Source: Calliopum simillimum (Eukaryota > Arthropoda > Insecta > Diptera > Lauxaniidae). From it: a DNA stretch of 64,000 bases. The notes under the pieces are model-generated. The model searched no databases. It saw nothing but the letters and a program-made list of their open reading frames with translations, and was not told where the DNA came from. Below are positions 1 to 10,240 of the stretch, piece after piece. Position 1 is the first letter of the stretch, and every line of letters starts with the position of its first letter. The DNA lies in assembly GCA_951812925.1 (NCBI GenBank), contig OX638369.1, positions 23,589,329 to 23,653,328 of the forward strand. Direction: 5' to 3'. The position numbers and the translations under genes are program-made.

Positions 1-634
1 GGGGCTTCTCATGTAAAATTTTCAAAAAATCGATTTTTTTTTTCATAGGTTGATAGAATAACGTCTTGGGAGTATTTTCTCAAAATTTCATGACTCAACT
101 CTTAATATTATGGAAAATATGATTGATTGAACCAGCGCGCTCGGGCGCGCTTTGTGTGTGAACTCAAACTTTAAATCGGTTTTAAAATCGCGGTACACGA
201 TTGCAAAAAACCAATTAACCGATTTTTGATTTCTTAAAAGTGTTTTGCCCCATTTAGCGACAAAAAATGACGAAAAAATAGCACTTTTTTTTCAAGACGT
301 GATTTCAATATTGTAGAATCGAATTTTTTGGAGTTGCAGGCATTCATGCACTCACGGGAACCCTGCTGAATAATAAAAAAATTTTGTTTTATGTTTCAGA
401 TAAAAACTTTGGGCTCCACAATGTACCGCAATAAATCCGTCAGCCGCGTCACGCCACACGCGACATTTAATAAGTCCGCCATTTTGTCATTTTAGTTTTT
501 GAAAAAATGCTTTTTTATAGTTCAAACATGATCTTAAATATATGCAAAAAAATATTTGTGTGTATTTTTATTTTCCGAGTGAAAAAAAATCCCGAAAAAC
601 CACTACTTTTTGACGTGTTACATGAGAAGCCTCC
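1..634. mobile_element. Unclassified inverted-repeat DNA element, left end at window edge
   Basis: A 14-base terminal inverted repeat is visible: GGCTTCTCATGTAA at 3-16 and its exact reverse complement at 618-631. The interior is AT-rich and non-coding, with a GC hairpin near 135-150 (GCGCGC, a short loop, GGCGCGC) and a C/G-richer patch at 430-490. The left boundary coincides with the start of the window, so target duplication cannot be read and the superfamily is unknown. No transposase remnant was recognised. Confidence 0.5.
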
Positions 635-686
635 TTTAAAGAAAAAAGAAATTACAAAGCGTTATTTTTTTTTTTGTTAATATAAA

Positions 687-1140
687 AAATTTAAGTAAAA
701 CATTTGTAGAGTTTCGAAAACTAGTTTTTGTAAAAGCATGCCGTAGTAGATATATAGCTTTGAATTAAGTAAATTGTGGTCATTGATAGTGAATTGATAA
801 ATGGAATGTAAAGTTCCTAGCCTATTTGTAGTTTTAACAACTTCAATTACCAAGTAGAAAATTAGTTTTCAAACAGATAGCTTTTTTTTGAATTTTGTAC
901 CTAACAATTTAATAAAATTAAATGAAACATTTGCAGAGTTTCAAAAAATTTATTTTTTTAACGCATGTCGTAGTAAGCATTTAGATAAAAACTAAGTAAA
1001 TTGTGGTTATTTACATTGAATGTATGGTTTTAAATGATTTTTTGTAACTACTTTTTTGCTATTTTGCTAATTTTCTGTGCCGACATTTGTAGTGTTTCAC
1101 TTAAGAAATTTTACTGTTTTATGTCGTGTTTGGTGTCACT
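687..1140. repeat. Tandem duplication, about 229-bp unit
   Basis: Segments 688-781 and 914-1009 align along their length. Both contain ACATTTG(T/C)AGAGTTTC, then GCATG(C/T)CGTAGTA, then AAGTAAATTGTGGT. A weaker third copy begins near 1083 (ACATTTGTAGTGTTTC). The offset is close to 229 bases. There is no coding potential. Confidence 0.6.
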
Positions 1141-1424
1141 GTGAGCGTTAATACTTAACTGAGCATAAAAACAGAATATTTTCTTATCTCTCAACAATTT
1201 TAAGCCATCTAATAGACTTAAAATCCACTGTAATTTTAATAAAAAAACAATATTTTTTAACAGAAAATATTTTCATCAAATTGCGTTACACATTTTCATA
1301 CCAACAAAACATAAATCTCTTGGGGAAATGTCACTCATAAAAATTGCCACACTTTAACTGCTTTGGCTTTTTATGCTGATCTGCTTATTAAAACAACGCA
1401 TTAACTTGGCCTTAACTGCTGTTT

Positions 1425-1680
1425 ATAGTAGATAACGTTGTTGCTGTTGTTTTTGTTGGTGCTGCTGCTGCTACTATGTATGACTGCTACTACTGTTGCG
1501 TTAGTTAGGTGCGAAAAAGCTTAAAACATTGAGCCGACACGTCAACACAATTGACGGCTATAACAGCAACAACAACAACAACAAAGACAGCATTAGTAAA
1601 GCATCAGTACAACATCATCAACATTAAAAGCGACAGCACCAGCATCAGCAGCACAGACACCACCAGCAACAACAAAAAGT
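1425..1680. repeat. CAG/CAA triplet-rich tract
   Basis: Imperfect GTT/GCT triplets at about 1438-1500 are followed by CAA/CAG/CAT triplets at 1561-1680. Such tracts are frequent in higher-fly intergenic and intronic DNA. No open frame of useful length crosses it. Confidence 0.6.
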
Positions 1681-2866
1681 GAGCGGCGTAGAAAATTCAA
1701 CTCTCGTAAATCTTAATTTATTTCATTATCATCTGTCATGAAAGAACGTAACAAAACCATCAGGATCAGCGAAAGCAAGGCAGTAAGGAAAAAAAAAACA
1801 TAAAGCATCAACGCTAGCGCCTTAACCAATACGAGCGCATCATCATGTAGTACGTGTCAAATGCGTTCAAGTTACTTAAGTCAATAGAAGGGAAGTAGCC
1901 TGTGGCAACAGAGCTGTTTTAATCCATGCTGGTGAACTAAAGTTGCTTCAAGAATAAAGGATATTGATGTTTATATGAATAAAGTTTTATCAAAAATATT
2001 AACTTTTGAAGAAATGCATTTGAGAATAATGAGAAAAAATATTACGACGAAATTTTCAACTAAATATATACATGTATGTACAATGAAAGCAGTTTCTACC
2101 TAAAAAAAACGCAACATAATTACGTTTAAGTAAACTGTCTTTTAAACTAAGTATAAATTAACTATTAAAATTAGTGAATTTCAGCTGGTATCCTGCTATT
2201 TCCCTACGATGAAAATCTACTTAATACAGACATACCTTGTTTCATTACTGTACTTTCATAATACCCACTATGTATTTAATGTTTCACGTCACTTTTATTT
2301 TGTTCTTTTTTTTTTTTTGCGCCATACTACCACGATAACCCCTCATTATTGCAGCAACACGCGCTAATCCTTGTTCATCAACTCATTACAAGGATATGAA
2401 AGCATGGAATGACAAAATACCATAACTACAACAACATCAACCACAGCAACAACAACAAAAATAACTAAAAAGTAACAAAATAACCAACAAGGAAACAAAG
2501 TAACTACATGATTGACTAACTGACATGGAGAAATATTAGACATGCAAGTTATGGCGGCAAGAGTAGTCTGTAAATAAAACATGTGTATATTAGATATGGT
2601 CAAAATTTACATTCATACCGAAACCGACTCAAAAGTTAGAAACACTCTTAAAAACGATATCTGCTTCATTTTTACTTCTATATTTTTTTATTTTTTTTTT
2701 TTTTTTTTTTTTCATTCCGAGAAAAACCAATGGAGCATTGATGGCTCTATTAAAGACTCATTTTTGTTAAAAAATATGTTTTTTGGTCATTATTATTTCT
2801 TTTTTTTTTGTACAAAATGGATACTCAAGTGTGCTTTAGATAATTTTGGCATTAAAAATTTAGGGT
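1681..2866. other. Ordinary AT-rich spacer
   Basis: I see no gene or recognisable element. It contains a CAA-rich stretch near 2428-2460 and a long interrupted T-run at about 2683-2712. Short open frames here have homopolymer-driven composition and no recognisable domain. Confidence 0.6.
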
Positions 2867-3663
2867 AGAGTCCCCCAAGGTGGACATCCCCCTAATTTTT
2901 TTTTTTTTTGCATTAGTTGGTAGCACTGTGTGCGTCATGTGTGTATTACAGTTTGGTAATACGGAGTTTTTGGTTATGTTATGAAGTTACTCCTCGTGGC
3001 TCTTTTAACTTAGATTACGTACCAAACAAACGTATTGTAAACAAATTTGCATGATGTTGGGAGCTGATAATTTTTTTGTTTTTCCAAGTAAATTGCGTTT
3101 TTACCCTAAGGTGGACACTTTTTAAGCCCTAAGGTGGACACTTACGTTTTTCATCAAAATTTGTGCACAAATAATATTAAATTATATTTATATGAATGTA
3201 AGAAGACAAATACAGTCACAGGTGTGTGACTTAAGATTGTGAGTCACACACACTGTGAGTCCAGTGCCGTAGCGACAGTCAGCTGGGCCCCGGGGCGAAA
3301 AATCTATCTATTTCTTGCTAAACGCAGCAATAATAAATAATAAATAATTTATAATTGATCATGAATAAAAAACATCAAAGATTAAATAAAATTGTCAAAA
3401 CATGATTTTTTGGGGTTTTTTCCAACTTCTGGAGTCAGTTTCTCAGGTGTGTCCACCTTGGGGGACCGTTTTTCAATGTGGCCATTTTTGACTATTTTTG
3501 AAATGGGTGATAGTTTTGGTTATATCAAAGATATCAAAATTCTGTTTGACGGGTTGTTAGCTAATGAGGTAAGGTGTCAGGAAATGTATAATTGTTCAAG
3601 ATATATTATGTTGTTTAGATTCTACCATTGTTTAAAAGATTGGTGTTCACCTTGGGGGACTCT
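2867..3663. mobile_element. Non-autonomous inverted-repeat element with CCCCCAAGG termini
   Basis: The left end AGAGTCCCCCAAGGTGGACA (2867-2886) is matched by an inverted copy at 3644-3663 with one mismatch. The core AAGGTGGACA recurs inside: direct at 3108-3117 and 3131-3140, inverted at about 3451-3460 in GTCCACCTTGGGGGACC. The element is about 800 bp and has no transposase-like reading frame. Terminal repeats of this length with reiterated cores recall pogo/Tc1-type MITEs, but the target duplication is not clear, so the class is inference. Confidence 0.65.
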
Positions 3664-4059
3664 CCCCTTGCATTTGACAGTTAAGTTTAATTTAGCATAA
3701 GGAAGCTTTCTTGAAAAAATTATATTTTGTGAGTTATGGTCGGAAAACTAAAAAAAAAAAACCGAACATTTCACATCAAAACAGCCACTGTATGAAATTT
3801 TTTGATATAGTTTGTTAGAAAAATTTACTTGTTAGACATTTAGCTACAATTTTAGTAAATAAAAAAACCGGTTTCTGAAATATTGATTGAATGGATTTTA
3901 CTCAGCTTTGTTAGGGCAATTGTTCCAGTATAGCTTCCTTATCACATTTTTTTAAAATTGCTGCACAACGTTTTACAATAGATTTATCAACTTTAAGCCT
4001 GCAGTCTGTTTAAATTCGGAAGATGGTTTTTTACAGAAAGGATAGTAGGTAAGGGGTAT
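3664..4059. other. Ordinary AT-rich spacer
   Basis: Nothing recognisable. A poly-A stretch lies near 3751-3761. Confidence 0.55.
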
Positions 4060-4600
4060 ATTCTTCCTTTTTAAGCCCCCTTGGAAATTGGTCACTCTTC
4101 ACTTGGACATACTAAAGCGAAGCATTTTACCAAATCTTATTATTTGCAGTGTCAGTAATAAGACATGTTTTATTTTCATTAGGGGTGACCCCACCCATTT
4201 TTTTATTGAAAATAATTTTTCTAAATGCCCTTTGCATATATAGCAGGTTTTGTCTATCTGCGTCAAGCAGTTTCTGAGATACGATGAATCAGAATTCATA
4301 GGGGCGTGGCACTGCCCACTTTTCTAGTGAAAATTATTTGTTCTAATTGTCTTAGCATATCTACCCAATCATATCTATGTGCGTCAAATATTACCAGAGA
4401 AATGATGAATTTATATTTTTGAGGGCGTGGCACTGCCTATTTTTCCAGTGAACATTATTTTTCATTATGATTTTTACATATTTACCAAATCTCATTTATC
4501 TGTGTCAAAGAGTTTTGGCAATATGATTGGTTAATTTTTGGGGGGCGTGGTACCGCCCACTTCTTTAGCCCATAACTTAGTGTTTTTTTCACTAACACAA
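4060..4600 (-). repeat. Tandem array, about 118-bp unit with GGGCGTGG...GCCCAC block
   Basis: GC-rich blocks GGGCGTGGCACTGCCCAC (4305), GGGCGTGGCACTGCC (4423) and GGGCGTGGTACCGCCCAC (4543) recur at 117-120 base spacing, with a degenerate copy near 4187. Between them the text AAATCTCAT...TCTGTGTCAAAGAGTTT repeats with drift. The same unit, reverse-complemented, appears near 57340-57680 and 61225-61430, so this is a dispersed tandem family. The minus strand is assigned only to show relative orientation. Confidence 0.7.
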
Positions 4601-5252
4601 TGTAATAACTTTAAAAACGGTTAGTCAGTTTCGGGGTCAATAAGGGACAAATACACAAACAAACAAAATCTAGTTTTTATAAAGTTAATTTTCGTAATTT
4701 CAGATAACTTGAAAACTATAAAAGATAGCTCAGAGTTTTAAATATTTTTAAAATACGCAGGGTCAAATTAATGGAAATTAATACCCATTTTGATAAAAGT
4801 TTCGACCACGCCCCTACTTTGTACGGGAGGTCGGCGTATCCATCGGCGGATTCTGTTTGTATTCAAAGGTTTTTATTATTTTTTCGTAAAAGACATCTGT
4901 TCGAAATTTTAAGAGCCTAGCTTTATTATAACTATATATGACCGCTGTTCCATACATACAAAATTTTTTGAATTTTTTTAAGTCATGTTTATTCATTTCT
5001 CTCGGAAAGCTTATTGGTTCCCATATCGTCGGGTTAAAACTACAACTAGACATCTACATATATTGAGGTTTTATGTTAAGTATACAAAAACAAGAAGAAA
5101 AAACTGCTTTATGCCCCAGTTTTGTTCCTTTTTTGAAATGTGGTCTCCATCCAATTATATATAAAGAATAAAAAGCAGAAAACTGCAAAATTCCATACAA
5201 AAACCGAATTTCAAAAAACTTAAAACGCTTTTTTTTCAAAACATGAAAAATG
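4601..5252. other. Spacer with scattered repeat fragments
   Basis: A lone CCACGCCCC block near 4807 may be another scrap of the 118-bp family. Nothing else was recognised. Short open frames have no domain signature. Confidence 0.5.
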
Positions 5253-5625
5253 TACAGTAGCTCACAGCTTATTTCATGCAGTAATATATGTTAACTTTAA
5301 ATCACTGCATCTTTAAAATTACTACAAATATCATCCAATTTTGAATGCAAGCTTAGACGGGCATGCCCATTGTTCATAATAAGTTAAAACAAATCTATTA
5401 AATTTGATTTCGAGACGCTCAAGGCGGAAAAACCCGAATGAGCAGGAGAAATTCAAGTCACAGCTTATTTCGTGCAGATGCTTATTTTCCCTTTGGAGCC
5501 AGCGTTTCACGTTATTTAAAGGGAATTTCTTTTTCTATGTTCTTTGTGTGGTATTCGCAACCACATACAGCCAATTTTTAGTTTGATCTTATACATGAGA
5601 GGGTAAAAAAGTACATTTTGCAGAA

Positions 5626-6090
5626 ATGGGTCGTCGAACAGCGAAAATAGGTAATAAGTCATTTTAAGAACGGTCAATCCTTGCACAAAGCTGCTCAATA
5701 TGTTAATTTGAGTCCTGCCCATAATGCAAAGTACAATTGAAAGCTTTGTTTATGCAAATCGGGTCCGAAATAAGGGTAATAGCTCATCAAACCCCATTTT
5801 GAATCCCGCTGACTGTCAGTTTTTTATCCATAAAATTAAGATGATCAGCTCCAAAAATAGTCACAAACATGCAGCGCAAACTAAGCAAGCCACAAAGTGC
5901 GAAAACTGTTCACCTCGTGCATTCTTTTTGATGTCGAGCTCAGTATAAGCACGCCTACATAGATTAAGACTTTTAAAGCACCGTCATAATTATGGACGAG
6001 TCTAAATATAACATATTTGAACCTGATGACATGGCATACTTAAGGCGGAAACGTAACATTGAACCGAATCGCAAAAGCAAGTAGACATTT
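5626..6090 (+). pseudogene. Tc1-like transposase fragment (N-terminal helix-turn-helix and first DDE aspartate)
   Basis: A start codon at 5626 opens with MGRR, a common beginning for Tc1-like transposases. After frameshifts, the frame at 5724-5948 reads ...NRVRNKGNSS... and ...DCQFFIHKIK..., matching the spacing of the second paired-type helix-turn-helix and following linker in Tc1 transposases (family knowledge). From 5992 the reading MDESKYNIFEPD fits the conserved block around the first catalytic Asp, followed by the YLRRKRN region. The rest of the DDE domain is missing and stops and frameshifts interrupt the frame, so no active enzyme is possible. The family call rests on motif matching by eye; Tc1-like is firmer than any subfamily. 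Confidence 0.7.
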
Positions 6091-6094
6091 TTGA

Positions 6095-6419
6095 TTTTTT
6101 TTGCTTATGAAGGACTACTTGGGCTTTGAAGCTGTGCTCTCGGGACACGCAGCCGCCAGTTTTCGCACTGTACGAGTTATTTAGTTCTTGATGTATATTC
6201 CTGACGGTTTTTGGAGCCAATAATGTGGGTTAGTATTGATTTTGTGGACAATAAATGAATCGTCAGCGGGATTAAAATTGTTGTTTGACGTACTTTTAGC
6301 CTAATTCTGGACCAGTTTTGCATGATTTGGGACTCAAACTAACATATTAAGCAGCTAAGCGTATGGATTAGCCGTTCTTAAAATAAGTTATAACCAATTT
6401 TCGTTACTGGACGACCCAT
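6095..6419 (-). pseudogene. Second, inverted copy of the Tc1-like transposase N-terminus
   Basis: Read on the minus strand from a start codon at 6419-6417, this arm repeats the left-arm N-terminal sequence (MGRP... in place of MGRR...) with frameshifts. It then gives TVRNIHQELNN in the frame spanning 6220-6002. That motif is the linker normally lying between the helix-turn-helix and the catalytic domain. Nucleotide similarity to the left arm can be followed to about 6155, where both arms share GTGCGAAAACTG. It is a pseudogene by position and by its broken frames. Confidence 0.6.
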
Positions 6420-6792
6420 TTCTGCAAAATGCATTTTTTTACCCTCTTATGTACAAGATCAAACCAAAAATTGGCTGCATCTGGTTGCGAATACCACACA
6501 TAGAATATATAAAAAGAAATTTTCGTTAAATAACGCGAAACGCCCGCTTCAAAGGGAAAATAAGCATTTTCATGAAATAAGCTGTGGCCTGAATTTCTCC
6601 TGCTTAGTCGGATTTTTCTGCCTTGAGCGTCTCGGAATCAAATTTTGTGGATTTTCTTTTACTTATTATTAAGAATAAGCATGCCCGTCTAAGGCTGCAT
6701 TCAAAATTTGATGATATTTGTATTAGTTTTAAAGATACAGTGGTTTAAATTTTAAAAATGTTACTGCACGAAATAAGCTGTGAGCCACTGTA

Positions 6793-7279
6793 GATGTCTA
6801 GCTGTAGTTTTAACTTGACGATATAAAGCAAGGATTTTATTAAAGCAAGAAAACTATAACAATGACGCAAGATCTATTCTGAAGTTTCTCCATCTTCAAT
6901 TAACTATTTTAGTACAGCTGTGATTCTGAACTTGTGCCTTGTTAGAAAGATAATTTTGTAGAAAAAGAGTAACATTACTTGACGAATTGGAAAAAAACAA
7001 AAATGTCTCAAAATCTAGTGCCATCTCTGACCACGGATTCTACGCGGAAAATTTCTTCAGAATTGACAAACAACTACCATGCAATAATAACAAACCCATT
7101 ATTTTTTGTGCAATGTAATCTGTCTACGTATAAAGCCTCAAAGTTGTAAGATAGAAGCTTAATTTTTATTTATTCGTACGTTTTATGTCGGGCGTATTAC
7201 GTTTTTCTGCTCAATAAAACCCAATAACTTCTCTACGCAACACGCTATCTTTTCAAATATAAGTTCCACTTACTTCATG
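6793..7279. other. Ordinary AT-rich spacer
   Basis: No gene, repeat or element recognised. Confidence 0.5.
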
Positions 7280-7700
7280 TCGATGCCTGAGACGAAAAGT
7301 AGGATGATTTATTTGCTTTACGAACAGTGGGTTGTCGTTGATTCGTCGGCAAAAAGTAGCACGTAATTTTGATGAAAACTAGGTTTCTTTGAAGTTTTAT
7401 GTCGAGAACTAGGACGTTAAAGAATTTATGTCAAAAAATGGGATATCTTAACATTTTTGTCGAAAACTAGGGCGTCCCAATGCCCTGCACGAAAATAAGA
7501 TTGATTCATTATGTAGTTATTTAGTATGAAACATCCAAATTTTCGTTTGAAAGTTTCATACATATTACTTCGTAAAAAATATGAAACATCCTACTTTTCG
7601 TTAAAAAGTTTGAAACATCCTATTTTTCGTCCAAATTTTTTATTATATCCTAGTTTTAATGGGAGAAATGATATATCCTACTTTTCGTCTGTGGCATCGA
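7280..7700. mobile_element. Foldback-like element made of mirrored minisatellite units, copy 1
   Basis: The ends TCGATGCC (7280-7287) and GGCATCGA (7693-7700) are inverted repeats. The left half is built from degenerate units of about 30 bases containing GACGAAAAGTAGGAT. The right half consists of the reverse complement, ATCCTACTTTTCGTC, again and again. The centre lies near 7500. Long inverted repeats composed of short tandem units are the hallmark of Drosophila FB/foldback elements; here the resemblance is structural only. A second copy lies at 47727-48227. Confidence 0.7.
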
Positions 7701-9189
7701 TGTTTAATGAGTTGCTGGCGAGTTTTTATAAATGTCAGAATTTAATTTTCTTAAAAAGTCAATAAATGCACATTTAGTCCATATAGACCAAAACAAAATT
7801 TAACTACAAATTTGCTTGAGTGATCTATTATGACTAATGGTTTTGAAAGCAGAAAAATACTTCATAAAATCTTAAATTTATTACTTAAATAATTTGCAAT
7901 TTTCGTTACAAAATCAACAAATTTTATGAATTCTTAAAGCGGCGCAATAAGAAAATTTGCGCATTTTACAATAATTTTAACAACAAGGACATTCATTTCA
8001 GTATGTGCGTATATCACAGAGTGAAATGTAATCTTTACCATACCCCATATCCACCGTCGACTGACTGGGCTGATGTTTATGTCATCTTCTTTATTTCGAA
8101 ATTTATTGCCCATGAACAATTTTCAATTTTCCGCTTCTACTGTCACATACCCATAACCTTCAAATTTGCCCTCCGATGTCAAATATCAAAAAATCAGCGC
8201 AAAACCGAAATTTGTCTGAAGAAATGAAGAAGAAAAAACTCCAAAAAATCATTACTCATCCAAAGCAGAGAACTGTGAAAATATTTGCCAGGCAATAAAT
8301 AATTTTACAACTAGGCAATCAGATGAAACAATAAAATGTTTAGCTTAAAAAAGAGGTCCTTTTTTTACGCTATAAGGACCGAGGAAACAATAACAGGGAA
8401 AGCGATACACTAAAATTGTAAAAAAACGTCAGCTTTAGAAGAAAAAAATTAAAAATATGCGCATAACTCACGCTCATGCCCACTAACACAAATTTTCTCC
8501 TCTACGGCGACTATGCTACTTTTCTGATCCTTGGTGGTTATTTTGACAATAATGCAGCAAACAACAAAACAGCAACAACAAGAAATAACAACGTCATCGT
8601 CACATTAAGCTGAAAATTACAGCAAGGATTATGACTTAAACTCGCGTAAAAAAAGGATAACACAATCCTTCGACGAGCGACGACGACGATGATGACGAGC
8701 ACAACGACCGACCATCATAGCGTCGGCAGCAGCTGTAGTAGCAGCAAAGGACGCTGCTATACATAATCGTCTGCTTTAGTACACTGTGTGTTGGATGAAC
8801 GAAGACTTTGGAGTTAAAGTGCGCTTGTATACTTAGTGCTTTGGCTCCTGCTAGCGTTTTTGTTTTTTTTTTTTTGCATTCTGCTTCTTCATATTTTAGC
8901 AGTAAATAGCGTCGTGTTTGGTTTTGCTTGCAGGCGAAATAAATAATTACCAAAGGACCTTTGCTGCTTCCTGTCAGAAATTCATCAGCGAAGAACCTTA
9001 GTATATGGGGTGTGAGGAAGATTTGGGAATATATTTCTCGTCTACTTTTTTTTTTTTTGTTTTTGTTTTGGTTTGCTCCCTTTTTTTATTACTCATTTTT
9101 CCTTTTCTCATTTTTACAGTGTACGGAAATTCAAATTTTTAAGTTTAAAAGCTTGAGCAAGATGTTGCTGCTATAAATTTCCTGCATTT
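7701..9189. other. Ordinary spacer with triplet tracts
   Basis: No supported gene. CAA and GAC/GAT/CAG triplet stretches occur at 8548-8600 and 8670-8760. The open frames here read through low-complexity DNA (poly-Ser and poly-Phe runs) and have no domain signature. Confidence 0.55.
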
Positions 9190-10240
9190 TCAAAAAAATA
9201 TCTGAAAAAATTTCATTAGAGTTTTTTCCTCTCATGAGATTTTTAAGCCAAAACACTTTTTTACAAATTTTCAATTACTTACTTTCTGCCGTATTTTGGT
9301 AATTTTGTATTAAAAAAAGCTCTTAAAACTTTAAAAAATCTCATGCGAGCTACAAAAATAATTTGAATATATCTTATTTTTAGAATTCAAGCTTTGTTGA
9401 ATTTTCAAAAAAGTTGCATCTTAGTGTGCCAGACGGTTCAAATCTCCGCTTTTTTATCCGTTACGGATCCGTTACTGATGCGTTTGCGGAAGAAATTCCC
9501 AAAAAAAAAAACGATAAAAAAGCGAAGATATGAACCGTCTGGCACACTGGGATGCGACATTCAAAAATCTCATGAGATTTCTAAAAGATATTTTTTTTTT
9601 TTTTCAACAGTAACTTCATTAAATACCTTAATACAGAATTAAAAAAAAAAAACAAAAAATAAAATTCTTGGAACTTGAAAAAGCCCATGGGAGTTACAAT
9701 ACATAACATTCGAATAAGCAATCTTAACTAATTTTCAGAATTCTATTAGAGATAAATTCATTTAATATCCGAAAAAATATATTGAAAAATCTCATTAGAC
9801 AGTTTCTAAAAAATCTCACAAGAGTTTTTTTCTCTCATGAGATTTTTAAAACAAAGCATTTTTCACTAAGTTCTAAGTATTTTTCATAGAACTTTGGGTT
9901 TTTTGTAAAAAAAATCTTGAAACATTTGAAAATCTCATGCGGGTTACAGCATATATCATTTGAATTTATCTTATTTTTTGGAATTTAAGCTTTATGGAAT
10001 TTCCAAAAAAGTTGCGTGCGACATTCAAAAATCTCATGAGATTTTTAAAAATTATTTTTTCCCAACAATTTAAAAAACAAACTTTTGGAAATTAAAAAAT
10101 CGCATAAGAGTTACAACACATATCATTGAAATAAAAAATATCTGAATTTTATAAAATTAATTAATTAGAAATTCATAAAAATTTGGAAAAAAAAAAGTTT
10201 GAAGAAATTCATGAGATTTTTCAGAATTATTTGAAATTTT
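9190..10240. repeat. Degenerate tandem repeat built around palindromic ATCTCATGAGAT
   Basis: The palindrome ATCTCATGAGAT or one-step variants recur near 9231, 9344, 9568, 9800, 9832, 9932, 10030 and 10208. A larger duplication is visible: about 9230-9600 resembles 9830-10070, both running through AAGCTTT(G/A)(T/-)TGGAATTT and AAAAAAGTTGC to CGACATTCAAAAATCTCATG. No coding content. Confidence 0.65.
9419..9552. mobile_element. Small MITE inserted in the 9.2-10.2 kb repeat
   Basis: The inverted ends AGTGTGCCAGACGGTTCA (9423-9440) and TGAACCGTCTGGCACACT (9531-9548) match exactly over 18 bases. The imperfect similarity continues inward through CGCTTTTTTAT. The sister repeat copy at about 9995-10040 is continuous across the same point (AAAAAAGTTGCGTGCGACATT), which shows what the locus looks like without the element. 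The element is about 130 bp, non-coding, with superfamily unknown. Confidence 0.75.

Larger units (their letters stand above)
5255..6790 (+). mobile_element. Tc1-like transposon rearranged into a hairpin (fold-back) element
   Basis: Thirty-base terminal inverted repeats occupy 5255-5284 and 6761-6790 with two mismatches. They start CAGTGGCTCACAGC (CAGTA at the left end) and are flanked by TA at 5253-5254 and 6791-6792, as expected for Tc1/mariner insertion. The inverted similarity does not stop at the termini. It continues for roughly 650 bases per arm, through a start-codon region placed symmetrically at 5626 (left) and 6419 (right, minus strand), each 371 bases from its end. The unpaired centre, about 5905-6155, carries the segment with the first catalytic Asp. 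A normal Tc1-like element has one transposase gene, so this copy seems to be two 5' halves joined head to head. Confidence 0.8.
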
